DNA of 64,000 bases from Neckera pumila (taxonomy: Eukaryota; Streptophyta; Bryopsida; Hypnales; Neckeraceae). Of the stretch, positions 35,233 through 45,884 are shown in pieces (the first letter of the stretch is position 1; each line of letters starts with the position of its first letter). A program made the translations under genes and the position numbers. The notes beneath the pieces are model-generated. The model had not been told where the DNA came from and made no database searches. It saw only the letters and a program-made list of their open reading frames with translations. The stretch is from NCBI GenBank assembly GCA_963969595.1, contig OZ018412.1, forward strand, positions 11,286,501-11,350,500, written 5' to 3'.

Positions 35233-37177
35233 CACTATAAGAAATCCGTTTTTTTTTTATGCCTGCTCCAAAACATGCGATGTCCAAGGCCTAACATACT
35301 ATGTTTGCTGAGACATTAAGGTGTTAAAGAAGAGGATTGCAATTTAGGGTAAATTTCTAAGGATGTTCTAGATGACTGCGGAAAATTTGAATGGAACCAG
35401 TTGGTGTTGCCGAGGACATCGAGATTTTTGATGACATTTTTAAGGACTCACTGATGTCCAACAAGGCGTCCACAAAAACATGGATGGCCACGTTAGCTTT
35501 GGAGGAAAAATTTCAAGGAGGGTAATTTTTTGAAAATCACTTTTTCCTGAGATAAAAGTCTGACCAAGGTTAAAAAAAGGGATTGGACAGCCTTTGGGCA
35601 GCTTTTGGAGAAAATAAGATGACGTGGCATATGACATGGCATACCATGTGTAAATTAGTTGACGTGGCATAAAATTATGCTGATGTGGCATGCCACGTCA
35701 GCATAGCGGGGCTGTCTCTTTGCATTTTCTACACTTATTTTGGAGATGTCTAAGTAGACGTAGAGATATTACTAGAGACATCTTATAAAACGTTGAGATG
35801 TTTTCTTGGACATTTTTGTAGATTTCTAGATGTTTTAGAAAACATAGTCTCAATCGATATAACGTCTATGGAGACATCATTAGAGCGGCCTTTGAGACAT
35901 ACAAAAAACATCCTATTGGACGTCTATATGTTGCTCTACCAAAATTTAAATCCAATGTTCTCAATGTCCTATATAGTTTGTCTTCCCCTCTACCACTCTA
36001 CTTGTATAAAGAGCTCATTTTTGCGTTTTCTACACTTGTATTGGAGATGTCTAAGTAGATGTAGAGATGTCACTAAAGACATCTTATAAAACGTTGAGAT
36101 GTTTTCTTGTATATTTTTATAGACTTCTAGATGTTTTAAGAAACATAGTCACAGTTGGTATAACATCTATAGAGACGTCATCAGAGCGGCCTTTGAGACA
36201 TGCAAAAAACATCCTACTAGACATTTGTGTGCTGCTCCACCAAAATTTAAATCCAGTGTTTTCAATGTCCCATATAGTTTGTCTTCCCCTCTACCACTCC
36301 ACTTGTATAAAGAGCTTATCTTTTCCCCTCCATAAATTCACATCAAGTGGCTTTTGAAGGCATGTGACATAATTGTCAATTATGATGTATTTTGTACGAC
36401 GTATTATGTATGGTATATGATGTATGATATATAATGTATGGTATATTATGTATAATGTATGGTGTATTGTGTATAACATGTTATATTGGACATTATGACA
36501 TGCATGAGGGACATCATATGAGACATGTGAGACTGTCCATATTAACATCATGCCAAATAGTCCATACCATTCCATGAATGTTTATTGTGACATCATTTTG
36601 TTCTCCTAGATCATACCAAAGATTGCCAGAGGTATTCATGATGAAAAGTAGATGTTTGCATTGATGTCACAAGAAATTTGGACGTCTAAGGTGATGTTTT
36701 AAAATGCATCTATGAAAATGTCTGGACGTCTAAGTTGATGTCTTAGAAAACGTATAGATGTCTATGTTGATATCTTGAAAGATAGTAAGAAAATTCTTAG
36801 ACAACAAAAAAATATGCTGACGTGGCATGCCACATCATCCTTGCTGGATGCCACGTCACTTTTCCCACCGCCACGTTACATGCCACCTCAAATGCCATGT
36901 CATGGTCAAAAATGGATGAAAAAGTTTCCTACGTGGCTGTCCGTGCACATGTGGCGCTTAGGTGGCAGCTACATGGCAGCCTTTGAGGACCTTGTTGACC
37001 CATTTTTTATGGACATCCAGTCCCCTAGTATGTTGATGTTTGACGTCAAATCTGATGTCAAACCCAAGTCTTGAGCAATGCAATTTTTTGGACGTCCATG
37101 TAGACATTTCAAGACACCAGTCACAACATCAACACGCAAAATCCAGGGATAAAAAAAAACACGGGTTTCTTATAATG
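35233..37177. mobile_element. Non-autonomous CACTA (EnSpm) element
   Basis: AAG at 35230-35232 and 37178-37180 is a 3 bp target duplication. The left end is CACTATAAGAAATCCG followed by T's. The right end read inverted is CATTATAAGAAACCCGTG followed by T's. Plant CACTA elements have CACTACAAGAAA-type ends and 3 bp duplications. The 1,945 bp interior has no transposase. It has many short subterminal repeats such as GACGTCTA and TGACGTGGCA, a 300 bp tandem duplication, and a TATG-rich tract near 36400-36480. It sits inside element L copy 1. Confidence 0.9.
35721..36321 (+). repeat. 300 bp tandem duplication inside the CACTA element
   Basis: TGCATTTTCTACACTTATTT near 35721 and TTGCGTTTTCTACACTTGTA near 36021 start two units that stay closely similar through ACATCTTATAAAACGTTGAG, GAGCGGCCTTTGAGACAT and TTGTCTTCCCCTCTACCACT. 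Confidence 0.9.
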
Positions 37178-37670
37178 AAGATAAAGTACGTCCAATTCCG
37201 AGTTAAAACAAGAAAGTTACATGCGGATGAAGTTTTGTCCACAAACCGGCTAAAATCCACCCAAAATTCATCCAAGAAATTGAAGCTCACATCCAAGAGG
37301 GGAATTCAACCTAGAAGGGAAAAAATAAAAGTAGAAATTAATTTAGGAAATTAGGATAGTAGTAAATAGCGGATGAAGCTCCAAATCCAAGTTACCAACC
37401 AACTTTCATCCATCAATAAATTAGGTCAATAAAAGTCAATTACAAAGTAAAATAATAAATTAGAAAGGGTCAGAGTAAATTGTATTTCAAAAGAGTAAAA
37501 AACAAGTAAAATCCAATGGACAATTACCGATGGGATAAATTAGATTTAACCAGGTAAATTAGGTTAATTTTTTTGGTCAAAATTTAGAGTCATATTTAGT
37601 TAGGGTAACTCAAATCAGACCTTGGGTAAAAATATCAAGTGAAATGAAAAGTACCAACCTATAGAAAACC

Positions 37671-37715
37671 GTGGATGAAGTTTGATGAACCGAGTAGCGG
37701 TCAAACTTCATCCAC
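37671..37715. repeat. Perfect 15 bp hairpin in element L copy 1
   Basis: GTGGATGAAGTTTGA (37671-37685) and its exact inverse TCAAACTTCATCCAC (37701-37715) flank a 15-base spacer. Confidence 0.9.
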
Positions 37716-38066
37716 GCATAACTTTTGCTAGGAACATCCGATTCTAGTGAACCGTAGGTTTCTGGAAATGGTGTGAAATCTTCTATCATTTAGAAATACT
37801 AAAATTAGACAATAAAGTAGAAAAAACTCAAGACCCTTGCGGCTCAAAGAAGCTAGGACACCTTAATTGTAGGCAGTCATAGGCTAGAATGTTTGAGGCC
37901 TCTTTTTTGCAAGGGGATTAGATGTTTAGTGGTTAGAAAAGTTCCATTGCTTGGAAGGCACAATGGATCGATGCTTAGACACCTACTTAGTATAGGATTT
38001 CGTAAGTAGAATTAGAACCTGGTTGTATACGATTGTTTACCAAGGGTGGGTAAATAAGCGCCCACA

Positions 38067-40497
38067 GGGAGAGGCCGCCTATACAACGGTCTACACCCTC
38101 AATCGTACTGTGACTAGAACCACCGGTGGACAGACTTCCTTTGAGCTATGGTACAACGAAAAGCCTTTAGTCTTACATTTGCGGATGTTTGGAGCCACAA
38201 CGTACTTCTATATCCCGAAGGAGCTTCGCCAAAAGCTTGCATCCAAAAGCCGTAAGGGTATTTTTATGGGGTATTTGGCAACATGAAAAGCGTACCGCAT
38301 ATGGAACAACAATTTCAAGCACATTGATGAGAGTTGAGACGTATTGTTTGACGAAGACCTCATAGAAAAAGATGCCGGGGATACTCAACCTTTGTAATGG
38401 TTCGGCATTGAAGGAGAGAGCGCCTCCATCGAACCAATCCCTCCAAATGCTCAATGCCTCATCAATGCATCAATGTTTGTATCCATGAATCAGCAACCAA
38501 ACCTCGTAGTGCAGCACCAACAAGTTCCGGCCATATTTGACATCGTCAATTCTAGCCCACCCAATGTCGAGTCTGACAACACTCAGAACGATAGTAGTCT
38601 TGTCCCCAATTCAGACGGCAACCCTCTAGCATTCGATGACAACGTCGCCAATACGGAGAACACACTTGATCCAGGTGTATACAATTTCAATGAAATCCCA
38701 CCAGATCTTTGTAACAACCGATCCACTTCACCAGTGGAAGAACCTGACCAACTCTTGGCTCCAGTAGCTGAGTTCCCTCATCCAAATCAAACACCTATAC
38801 AATCGGATGAAGAGCCGGCACCAGCCGCCCGAACGACACGCACACGCCAGCCGCCAACATGTTTTGGCAAGTGGATTTTTCCAGTTGACAGAAACTCATA
38901 CACTTGCTTGGCACAATCAAATACCCCCAACGAACCCAAAACTTACGAAGAGGCCATTGCATCCCTGGAGAAAGAACATTGGTTAGCAGCCATGCGTGAG
39001 GAGTATGATTCACTTGTCCAAAACAATACTTGGACCCTGGAGGAAATCCCCAAAGCAAGCAACTTAGTGAAGTGCAGGTGGGTGTTCAAGTTGAAATTAG
39101 CATTTGATGACTCTGTAAGTCGCTACAAAGCTCGTTTAGTAGCCAAGGGTTTCACACAAAAATAGGGAGTAGATTACCAAGAAACCTATAGTCTCGTGGT
39201 AAAGTTTGACTCCATTCGGACCATCCTATCAGTAGCAACAATGGAGGACCTAAACATCATCCAGTTTGACGTATGTACAATATACTTAAATGGACTTCTA
39301 CGAGAACTTATCTACATGCAACAACCAATTGGTTTTGAAATTAGACATATAGCTATTAGACGACTTGTCTGTCGCCTTAACAAAGCTCTATACGGGCTGA
39401 AGCAAAGTGCTCGGGTTTGGAAACACAAGTTCAATCATTTTCTTCAAGCATACAATCTTATAGTGTCAGATGCAGATTGCTGTGTATATATCAACAAGAT
39501 AGACCCAAAGTTGATTCTCTGCATATAGGTTGACAATGGTATGGTGTGCAGCACGTTCAGCGATAGCATTGCAGATATTTTGAGTTACATGGGAGGAGCC
39601 TTCCAAATCACCACAAGCCTTGCGGAGGTATACATTGGCCTCCACATTACTCGTGATCGTGATCAAGGTCTTATTCACATTGACCAACAACGGTACCTCA
39701 AAAGAGTCCTCCATAGATTCAACTACAAGGATTGCCACAACATTACAGTCCCATCGGACCTAGCGAGCACTGCCCAGCTTCGACTAATTACTCCAAATGA
39801 TTCACCGGTAACATTCATGTACAAGAAATGTATTGGCTGTCTCCATTTTGCACAAATTGGAACTAGATTCGATATTTCCTATGCTGTCAACAATATGTCT
39901 AGGTTTACCAACTAGCCAAACGCAGGTTATATCTCGGGAGTTAAAAAGATTCTAAAATACATCAAAGGCTCATTGGAGCACATGATTACTTACAAACACA
40001 ATACACGCCCCAATCACCTTATGGCTTCTTGTGACGCTGATTACACCGCTAATTGTGAAGACCGAAAGTCCCGATCAGGATTTCTTTTGACCCTCAACGG
40101 TGGACCAGTGGCTTGGGAAAGCTGGAAGCAAACATGTACATCTCTTAGTACTACAAAATATGAATACATTGCTGCTAGTCTTGCCACCCAAGAGATACTT
40201 TGGATGTGGAGGTTGTTACACAGCATACGTTCGCTCCAAGCCGACCTTACAGTGCTATTTTGTGACAACCAGTCTGCCGTACGGTTAGTCAAAAATCTGA
40301 TGTTTTACCAGCGAACAAAGCACATCAATGTTAAGTACCATAAGATCAAAGATGTCGAGACCAAGGGGAGCATCAACATGACTTACGTCAGCACTAAAGA
40401 CCAAGTAGTCGACATTATGACAAAAGCCTTACCACGTGATTGTTTTGAACATTTATGTCACCTAGCAGACCCTCTAGCTAAGTTCGATACCCATTAA
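38067..40497 (+). pseudogene. copia integrase end-reverse transcriptase-RNase H remnant (3' part)
   Basis: Integrase resumes at AAYTTVYTLNRT and continues to SKSRKGIFMGY. After a variable linker, reverse transcriptase begins near HWLAAMREEYDSLVQNNTW and includes VKCRWVFKLKL, RYKARLVAKGFTQ and RLNKALYGLKQSARVWK. The YVDD active site is ruined: it reads I, stop, VDN near 39527-39537. RNase H shows SCDADYTANCEDRKSRSGF and LFCDNQSAVRLVKN, with STTKYEYIA where STTEAEY is usual. It closes with KHINVKYHKIKD and VDIMTKALP. Stops occur at several places (for example after VAKGFTQK and MSRFTN). The stop at 40495-40497 is probably the natural end, 60 bp before the 3' LTR. Confidence 0.93.
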
Positions 40498-40546
40498 GTT
40501 TGAACCCTGTGCTGAGTGGGAGATATGTTGGTCACCATAGTGCTAA

Positions 40547-40557
40547 ATCTATGGGAG
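40547..40557 (+). other. Polypurine tract of the copia element
   Basis: ATCTATGGGAG directly precedes the 3' LTR start TATTGGATG. Its position and the terminal GGGAG fit a plus-strand primer, though the tract is short. Confidence 0.5.
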
Positions 40558-40975
40558 TATTGGATGAAGAATTTAGCACTGTATGACTAGGAAGCAGACC
40601 CACCCTGGAAGCATCATCAAGCCAGCTAAGGAGTAGTTTAAAATGGGAAGCTAAATCGACGGTCCTTTCTTGACAGGCCTCCGTTCTTGATTCCCGCTCA
40701 ATAGCATAGGTGTATAAACTTAGTATTGTAGCTTTTATACCTCTTTCTAATGCGTACATCACGTTGGGTGCATTTGTGTAAGCTTTAGGCTGTGTGCAGT
40801 TACTGTATACTCTATGGCCAAGCATGGCACAGAGGATATGTATGGATTATACTAAGCATAATATACATATGCTTGTTTTAACTGCTAAGTGTGTGTGTAG
40901 ATACTTCGCTATTTTGTACTGAATCTGAGGATGGTGTCAGTTTAGTACAGCGTGTTTATTATAGTCAAATCAATA
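40558..40975 (+). repeat. 3' LTR of the copia element
   Basis: 418 bp from TATTGGATGAAG to ATCAATA, a perfect TATTG/CAATA inverted end pair, followed by GAGCG. About 30 differences from the 5' LTR, most of them C/T or G/A. Confidence 0.9.
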
Positions 40976-41346
40976 GAGCGCAACAAGAGATCAACTGTAA
41001 CTTATACAAGAGCACTATAATAGACACCATGGACAAAACAAACAAGAGTGCAATAAGATACCACAATGCAAACAACGAGCACAATAAGAGACACTACAGC
41101 ACAAACAATATGCGCAATAAAAAAAAATCCGCCATCCATGCATCTCGATGCAAAAGACTGGTATACGTCTTATCTTACTAGAAATTAAAAACAGACATCG
41201 TTTCAGGAGGTTTGAAAGCTGTTGCAATGTTTTGGTTGACAATATGGACCAAATGCTATCAATGTCAATGCCCTAAAACAAAATTAAAAACTTTGAGTCA
41301 ATGTTCTAGTAGCATATTAAAAACAATTTTAACAATTAAACTTTAA

Positions 41347-42265
41347 CCCCTAAAATTCTATGACTATGTTTTCACCGAAAACACTCCAAAACTGCCATTT
41401 TTAGTTCAAGTACCAAATTTTTGAAAAAAAAACTTTTTTGACACATGCAACCATAGGATCTTACAATAAATTAGTTTTCAAAGATGTGGAAAATTTTTCA
41501 GAATTTTCCACCTTGCAAATTGGAAGATATTAGCATTTGAATTGGCAAAAATCCTTTTTTTGTCCCTGCAAAAAACAGGATAGCTGCACTTCACAAGGTC
41601 ACATTTGTATGAAAAATTTTCAAAATGGTGGTGCATCTTTAAATTCTTTTTTCTAAACAAGTTGGCTACATGCTTAAAAAGTTTCAAATCATTAGATATT
41701 GTACAACATATACAAAAAAAATAGTAAGTAGAAAGAAGTAGAGAATGATGCAAAATACTAAATTGTAAGAATTTAATTATGGAATTGAAAAATGTCAATC
41801 CCAATGGTTATAATGTTGTAAGAAAAAACTACATTCTATGAATTTTTTTTCCAAAAAATATTAAAAATTGAATTAAATAAACAACTACTAAGTTTATTTC
41901 AGAGTAGAGAATGTATAACTGCCCGTAAACTAAAAACCCTCATAAGTTTTGATTCATTGGTCCAAATGGAATGATTCAAAGCTTATCACATATAAGTAAC
42001 TGTAGAAAATCAATTTCAAAATTTTATATTTGAAAATAGTGATTTTTTTTTATCTGCCCGAATTGCCCGGTACAAAAAAAAGTAACATATTTGGCCATAA
42101 CTTTTGACTCCTATTTCCAAATCTCATGAAATTTAGTGCATAAGAAAGATACTCCTTGCGCCCACCTTCTATTAGAATTTTGGCTAAGAATATAAAAATC
42201 TCTAGTCACACGTACTTGCCGAAAATTTCTATACAGCTAAAAAATGCATGCCGATCCTTTAGGGG
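41347..42265 (+). mobile_element. Family A2 TTAA-flanked MITE
   Basis: TTAA at 41343-41346 and 42266-42269 flanks 919 bp. The ends are CCCCTAAAATTCTATGACTA and GCCGATCCTTTAGGGG. The sequence parallels 13421-14356 through ACTGCCATTTTTAG.., CAAGGTCACATTTGTATG, GAATTGAAAAATG.CAATCCCAA, and CTGCCCG. It is noncoding, and its right half is the best match to bases 22030-22288. Confidence 0.8.
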
Positions 42266-42269
42266 TTAA

Positions 42270-43849
42270 GAAAGTCAAGAAACTGCGATGACTTTAATTG
42301 TTGGAATACTAAAGAAGGGTTAGTGTTTGATTGACCTCACATTCTAGTAAGTATTGTCAGAACCTGCAAAGATATGTCTAACTTCTCTATCCGCTTTGCG
42401 ACTTCCATAACCGCCACTTGGGCTTTAAAAGTAACCAAACACGCGGTAAGAGTAGCCATACGTGCGTTGACGATTGCAATTTCCATTCTTGCTGCTTGCA
42501 TCTCCTCCGTGGCCATGAGCCTAGCCCTGTTGTCCAGGTGACTTTCTGCATAGAGTGCACCAAAGTAAGTTGTGGCTAAAATAGATGCCCAATAATCGCC
42601 AATCTTCAAAATGTCAAGCTCCTGCGGCATCAGCGCAAAAGTGCCGGCTTTTCTCAATACCAACGCACTTCACGTACTATAAATGCAAAGAATGAAGGAG
42701 AAATTATGAACTCCAAGGAATTGTTGGCTCATTGTTGGCTCTCCATGGTGGTGTTCTTTCTTTCTAGACTGCTCTATCTAAATTCCCAAATGATCTGACA
42801 CCAATGACTAATAACAACATCACTACACAAAAACAACATCTGAATTGACTAAAATATGTTCAAATTGACACAAAATTGTTCAAATTGACAAGTCTAAATT
42901 AACTAACTATGTCCGAATTGATAAACTATATTTGAATTGACAAAAAAATGTCTGAATTACAAATCCAAATTAGCTCAAATTGTCCAAATTGATTCAAAAT
43001 TTCTATCTTCATTGTTTTTTTATAGTGCATGCAACTAGAATATTCCCAAAAGCAAATTGAAGAACAAGATCACTTAAAATGCAAAGAGAAATTCAAACAA
43101 TGTTAACTATTCTTACAATGAGCACAATTCTAACATCAAGCAAATCTAATAAAAAATCAAACACAAAAAAGGAAAAACAAACAAAGAAACAATTGAGAAA
43201 TTTATTCTCCAAAAGATAGGAAAATTCCATTTTTGTTCTAAATTATATACAAAATAAATTATCATCCACAATCTTAAACTGTCATAAAAAATTCATTCAA
43301 AAATTTATTTGTCATCCACCATTTAAAATAATTAATTCTACCATTTCACATTTCTGACTTCCATTTTCTATCCAAATCAAAATTTCATCCAATGTTTTAT
43401 TTAATTCATGCAAATTTGGAAATATATCCACTATTTCACATTTCTTGTTCTAAATTTCATCCAAAATCAAATATCATCTACAATCTTAAATTGTCATCAT
43501 AAATTGGAGTAGGAAACTACACTTGATAAACTTCATTTCATTAATTGGGGCTCAAATTCTAAAAAATATCATTTTTATGGCTCAAATTCACATTAAGAGT
43601 ACTAGCAAGAAGTAGCCAAAATACATTACAAGGGTAATCAATGGATTAAACATCCTCTTCCTTTGAAAAATCAATAATGCAATAATGCAATAATGCAATA
43701 ATGAGGGAATATTCAATGTTATTCACTTCAAATACACTCAAGCAAGTCCCACAATAAAATTGGAATGAAAAAAATATTTTTTCCATCCTACAATCAAAAT
43801 TTTTTTTTCCATCCTACAATAAAAACATTGGATATTAGAAGGATGTCAA
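42270..43849. other. Mostly AT-rich, no confident gene
   Basis: It contains one possible exon on the minus strand (42337-42663), degenerate CAAATTGACAAAAATGTCTG-like repeats at about 42830-42990, and a short AATGCAATAATGCAATAATG run near 43675-43703. Confidence 0.5.
42337..42663 (-). CDS. Unrecognised open frame, possible exon
   Basis: A 108-codon frame, GC-richer than its surroundings, with no ATG at its start; the first internal ATG gives MPQELDILKIGDYWASILAT. The C-terminal half (ARLMATEEMQAARMEI and MATLTACLVTFKAQV) looks helical, possibly coiled-coil. A stop lies three codons upstream of the open stretch, so if genuine it would be an internal exon or a gene fragment. I do not recognise the family. 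Context gives no clue, as it follows an A2 MITE. Confidence 0.25.
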   Translation of the reverse strand: MVLRKAGTFALMPQELDILKIGDYWASILATTYFGALYAESHLDNRARLMATEEMQAARMEIAIVNARMATLTACLVTFKAQVAVMEVAKRIEKLDISLQVLTILTRM

Positions 43850-45570
43850 AAATAAAAACTTGCATCAAAAATTTAAAAAGTTTGCATCAAAATTTAAAAA
43901 ACTTGCATCAAAAACTTAAAAAAACTTGCATCAAAATTTTTAAAAAACTCTGCATCAAAAAATTAAAAAACTTGCATCAAAAAATAAAAAGCTTGCGTCA
44001 AATTTTTTTTTAAAACTTGCATCAAAATTTAAAAGAAAAACTTGCATCAAAATTTAAAAGAAAAACTTGCATCAAAGATTAAAAAAACTTGCATCAAAAT
44101 TTTTAAAAACTTGCATCAAAAATTTAAAAAAACTTGCACCAAAAACTTTAAAAAACTTGCATCAAAAACTTTAAAAAACTTGCACCAAAAACTTTAAAGA
44201 ACTTGCATCAAAAACTTTAAAGAACTTGCATAAAAAATTTTACAAAACTTGCATCAAAAACTTTACAAATCTTGCATCAAAAACTTTAAAAAAATTGCAG
44301 CAAAAATTTAGAAAAAATTGCATCAAAAGTTTTAAAAATCTTGCTTCAAAAATTAAAAAAAAAATATGAATAAATTTTTTTTTTAAATTTACATCAAAAA
44401 CTATAAAAAACTTGCATCACAAATTTAAAAAAACTTGCATCAAAAATTTAAAAAAACTTGCATCAAAAGTTTTAAAAATCTTGCATTAAAAATTTAAAAA
44501 AAAATATGAATAAAAAATTTAAAAAAACCTGCATCAAAAACTTTAAAAAACTTGCATCAAAAATTTGAAAAACTTGCATCAAATTTTGTTTTCTTAAAAC
44601 TTGCATCAAATTTTGTTTTCTTAAAACTTGCATCAAAAATTTGGAAAACTTGCATCAAAAATTTGGAAAACTTGCATCAAAAATTTGAAAAACTTGCATC
44701 AAATTTTGTTTTCTTAAAACTTGCATCATTTATCCAACCTCTAGCTTGGCTTGGCGGTTTCCATTTGTTATAAAAAAAAAGAAATTGCATCAAATTTTTT
44801 TTAAAAAGCTTGCATCAAACTTTTTCTTAAAAACTTGCATCAAATTCTTTTTTAAAACTTGCATCAAATTCTTTTTTAAAACTTGCATCAAATTCTTTTT
44901 TAAAACTTGCATCAAACATTTAAAAGAACTTGCATCAAAAATACAAAGAACTTGCATCAAAAATCTCAAAAAACTTGCATTGAAAATTTTAAAAACTTGC
45001 ATTGAAAATTTTAAAAACTTGCATCAAAAATTTAAAAAATTTGCATCCAAATTTTTAAAAACTTGCATCCAAATTTTTAAAAACTTGCATCAAGTATTTT
45101 AAAAACTTGCATCAAGTATTTTAAAAACTTGCATCAAGTATTTTAAAAACTTGCATCAAGTATTTTAAAAACTTGCATCAAGTATTTTAAAAACTTGCAT
45201 CAAGTATTTTAAAAACTTGCATCAAGTATTTTAAAAACTTGCATCAAGTATTTTAAAAACTTGCATCAAGTATTTTAAAAACTTGCATCAAGTATTTTAA
45301 AAAACCGTGAATCCAAAATTTAAAAAAATACTTGTGTCAAAAATTAAAGAAAAACTTGTGTCAAAAATTAAAGAAAAACTTGTGTCAAAAATTAAAGAAA
45401 AACTTGTGTCAAAAATTAAAGAAAAACTTGTGTCAAAAATTAAAGAAAAACTTGTGTCAAAAATTAAAGAAAAACTTGTGTCAAAAATTAAAGAAAAACT
45501 TGTGTCAAAAATTAAAGAAAAACTTGTGTCAAAAAATTTAAAAAATTGCATAAAATTTTTAAAAAAAATT
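43850..45570. repeat. Minisatellite field of ACTTGCATCAAAAATTTAAA units
   Basis: About 1.7 kb of 19-25 bp units around ACTTGCATCAAAAATTTAAA. Units are irregular up to about 45080. Then come ten near-identical 22 bp units (CTTGCATCAAGTATTTTAAA plus AA, 45083-45302) and nine 24 bp units (CTTGTGTCAAAAATTAAAGA plus AAAA, 45331-45546). Because 24 is a multiple of three, the last block gives long artificial open frames in several phases, such as KIKEKLVS repeats. I do not regard these as genes. Confidence 0.95.
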
Positions 45571-45631
45571 GTGTCAATAATCTAAGAAAAAGCAGCAAAA
45601 GAAGGCGTCCCAGAAGCTCATGTCTCTGTGT

Positions 45632-45703
45632 TATCAGAGCGAGGTTTCGATCCTCGGACCTGTGGGTTATGGGCCCACCACGCTTCCGCTGCGCCACTCT
45701 GAT
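45632..45703 (-). tRNA. Initiator tRNA-Met (CAT)
   Basis: The 72-base minus-strand sequence folds as a complete cloverleaf. The acceptor stem is ATCAGAG with CTCTGAT and discriminator A. The anticodon stem GTGGG/CCCAC encloses loop CCCATAA with anticodon CAT. The T arm is CGAGG-ATCGAAA-CCTCG. The A1:T72 start pair and the GGG/CCC anticodon stem mark a eukaryotic cytosolic initiator, and the sequence is very close to plant initiator tRNA-Met. There is no intron and no encoded CCA. A TTTT terminator follows about 33 bases downstream (minus strand). An imperfect 10-11 bp stem, GGTGTTCCCAG (leader) with CTGGGACGCC (trailer), encloses the gene. The copia primer site at 29790 matches its anticodon region. 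Confidence 0.95.
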
Positions 45704-45839
45704 GCGCTGGGAACACCAGATGCAACGTAAATGTAGAGTTCACTACTTATACAGGACACATTTAAAAACCCAATCGATATGGCATAACTATGGCAAAATC
45801 TATCCTTGGTGCTTGCTCGACACGTATTCACCACCACTC

Positions 45840-45884
45840 TTTGCGCCATCAATCTTTGCGCCATCAATCTTTGCGCCATCAATC
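45840..45884 (+). repeat. Three-copy 15 bp tandem repeat
   Basis: TTTGCGCCATCAATC three times in direct tandem, between the tRNA gene and the lipid-enzyme gene. Confidence 0.95.

Larger units (their letters stand above)
31763..38066 (+). mobile_element. Element L copy 1: large noncoding element inserted in copia integrase
   Basis: GGGAG at 31758-31762 and 38067-38071 is the target duplication; removing the insert restores the integrase frame (FWGEAAYTTVYTLNRT). The ends are (TA)TGAGCTCTCAATTCGTCA and GGGTAAATAAGCGCCCACA, as in copy 2. Shared interior landmarks in the same order are AGGTTGCGGTAAAGTCTCAC, AATGCGTTCCGACAAGTTT, a TATA box, GGTCCGTGGGTC, the CGGCGAAGCTTTGA motif, TTAGAAGTAG repeats, and CCATTGCTTGGAAGGCACA near the right end. 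It carries a CACTA element at 35233-37177. Net length is about 4,356 bp. No transposition protein is encoded. See copy 2 for classification options. Confidence 0.75.
29372..40975 (+). mobile_element. Degenerate Ty1/copia LTR retrotransposon
   Basis: The element is flanked by GAGCG at 29367-29371 and 40976-40980, a 5 bp target duplication. Its two 418 bp LTRs differ at about 30 positions by eye count. Domain order is gag, protease, integrase, reverse transcriptase, RNase H, which defines Ty1/copia. Element L copy 1 (31763-38066) splits it within integrase. Without that insert it is about 5.3 kb, a normal copia length. Many in-frame stops, often TAG where the family has W or Q, and altered catalytic residues make it inactive. 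Confidence 0.95.

Noticed and set aside
35793..36357. Two similar 96-98 codon frames as a duplicated gene
   Set aside because: They are the same frame in two copies of the noncoding 300 bp tandem repeat of the CACTA element.
43850..45570. Could the 22-24 bp repeats be a CRISPR array
   Set aside because: Units are directly adjacent with no unique spacers, and the surrounding DNA is eukaryotic.
45307..45585. Open frames of 69-92 codons made of KIKEKLVS- or CQKLKKNL-like repeats
   Set aside because: They arise because a 24 bp tandem repeat keeps three phases open on both strands. There is no start context, no splice sites and no non-repetitive domain.
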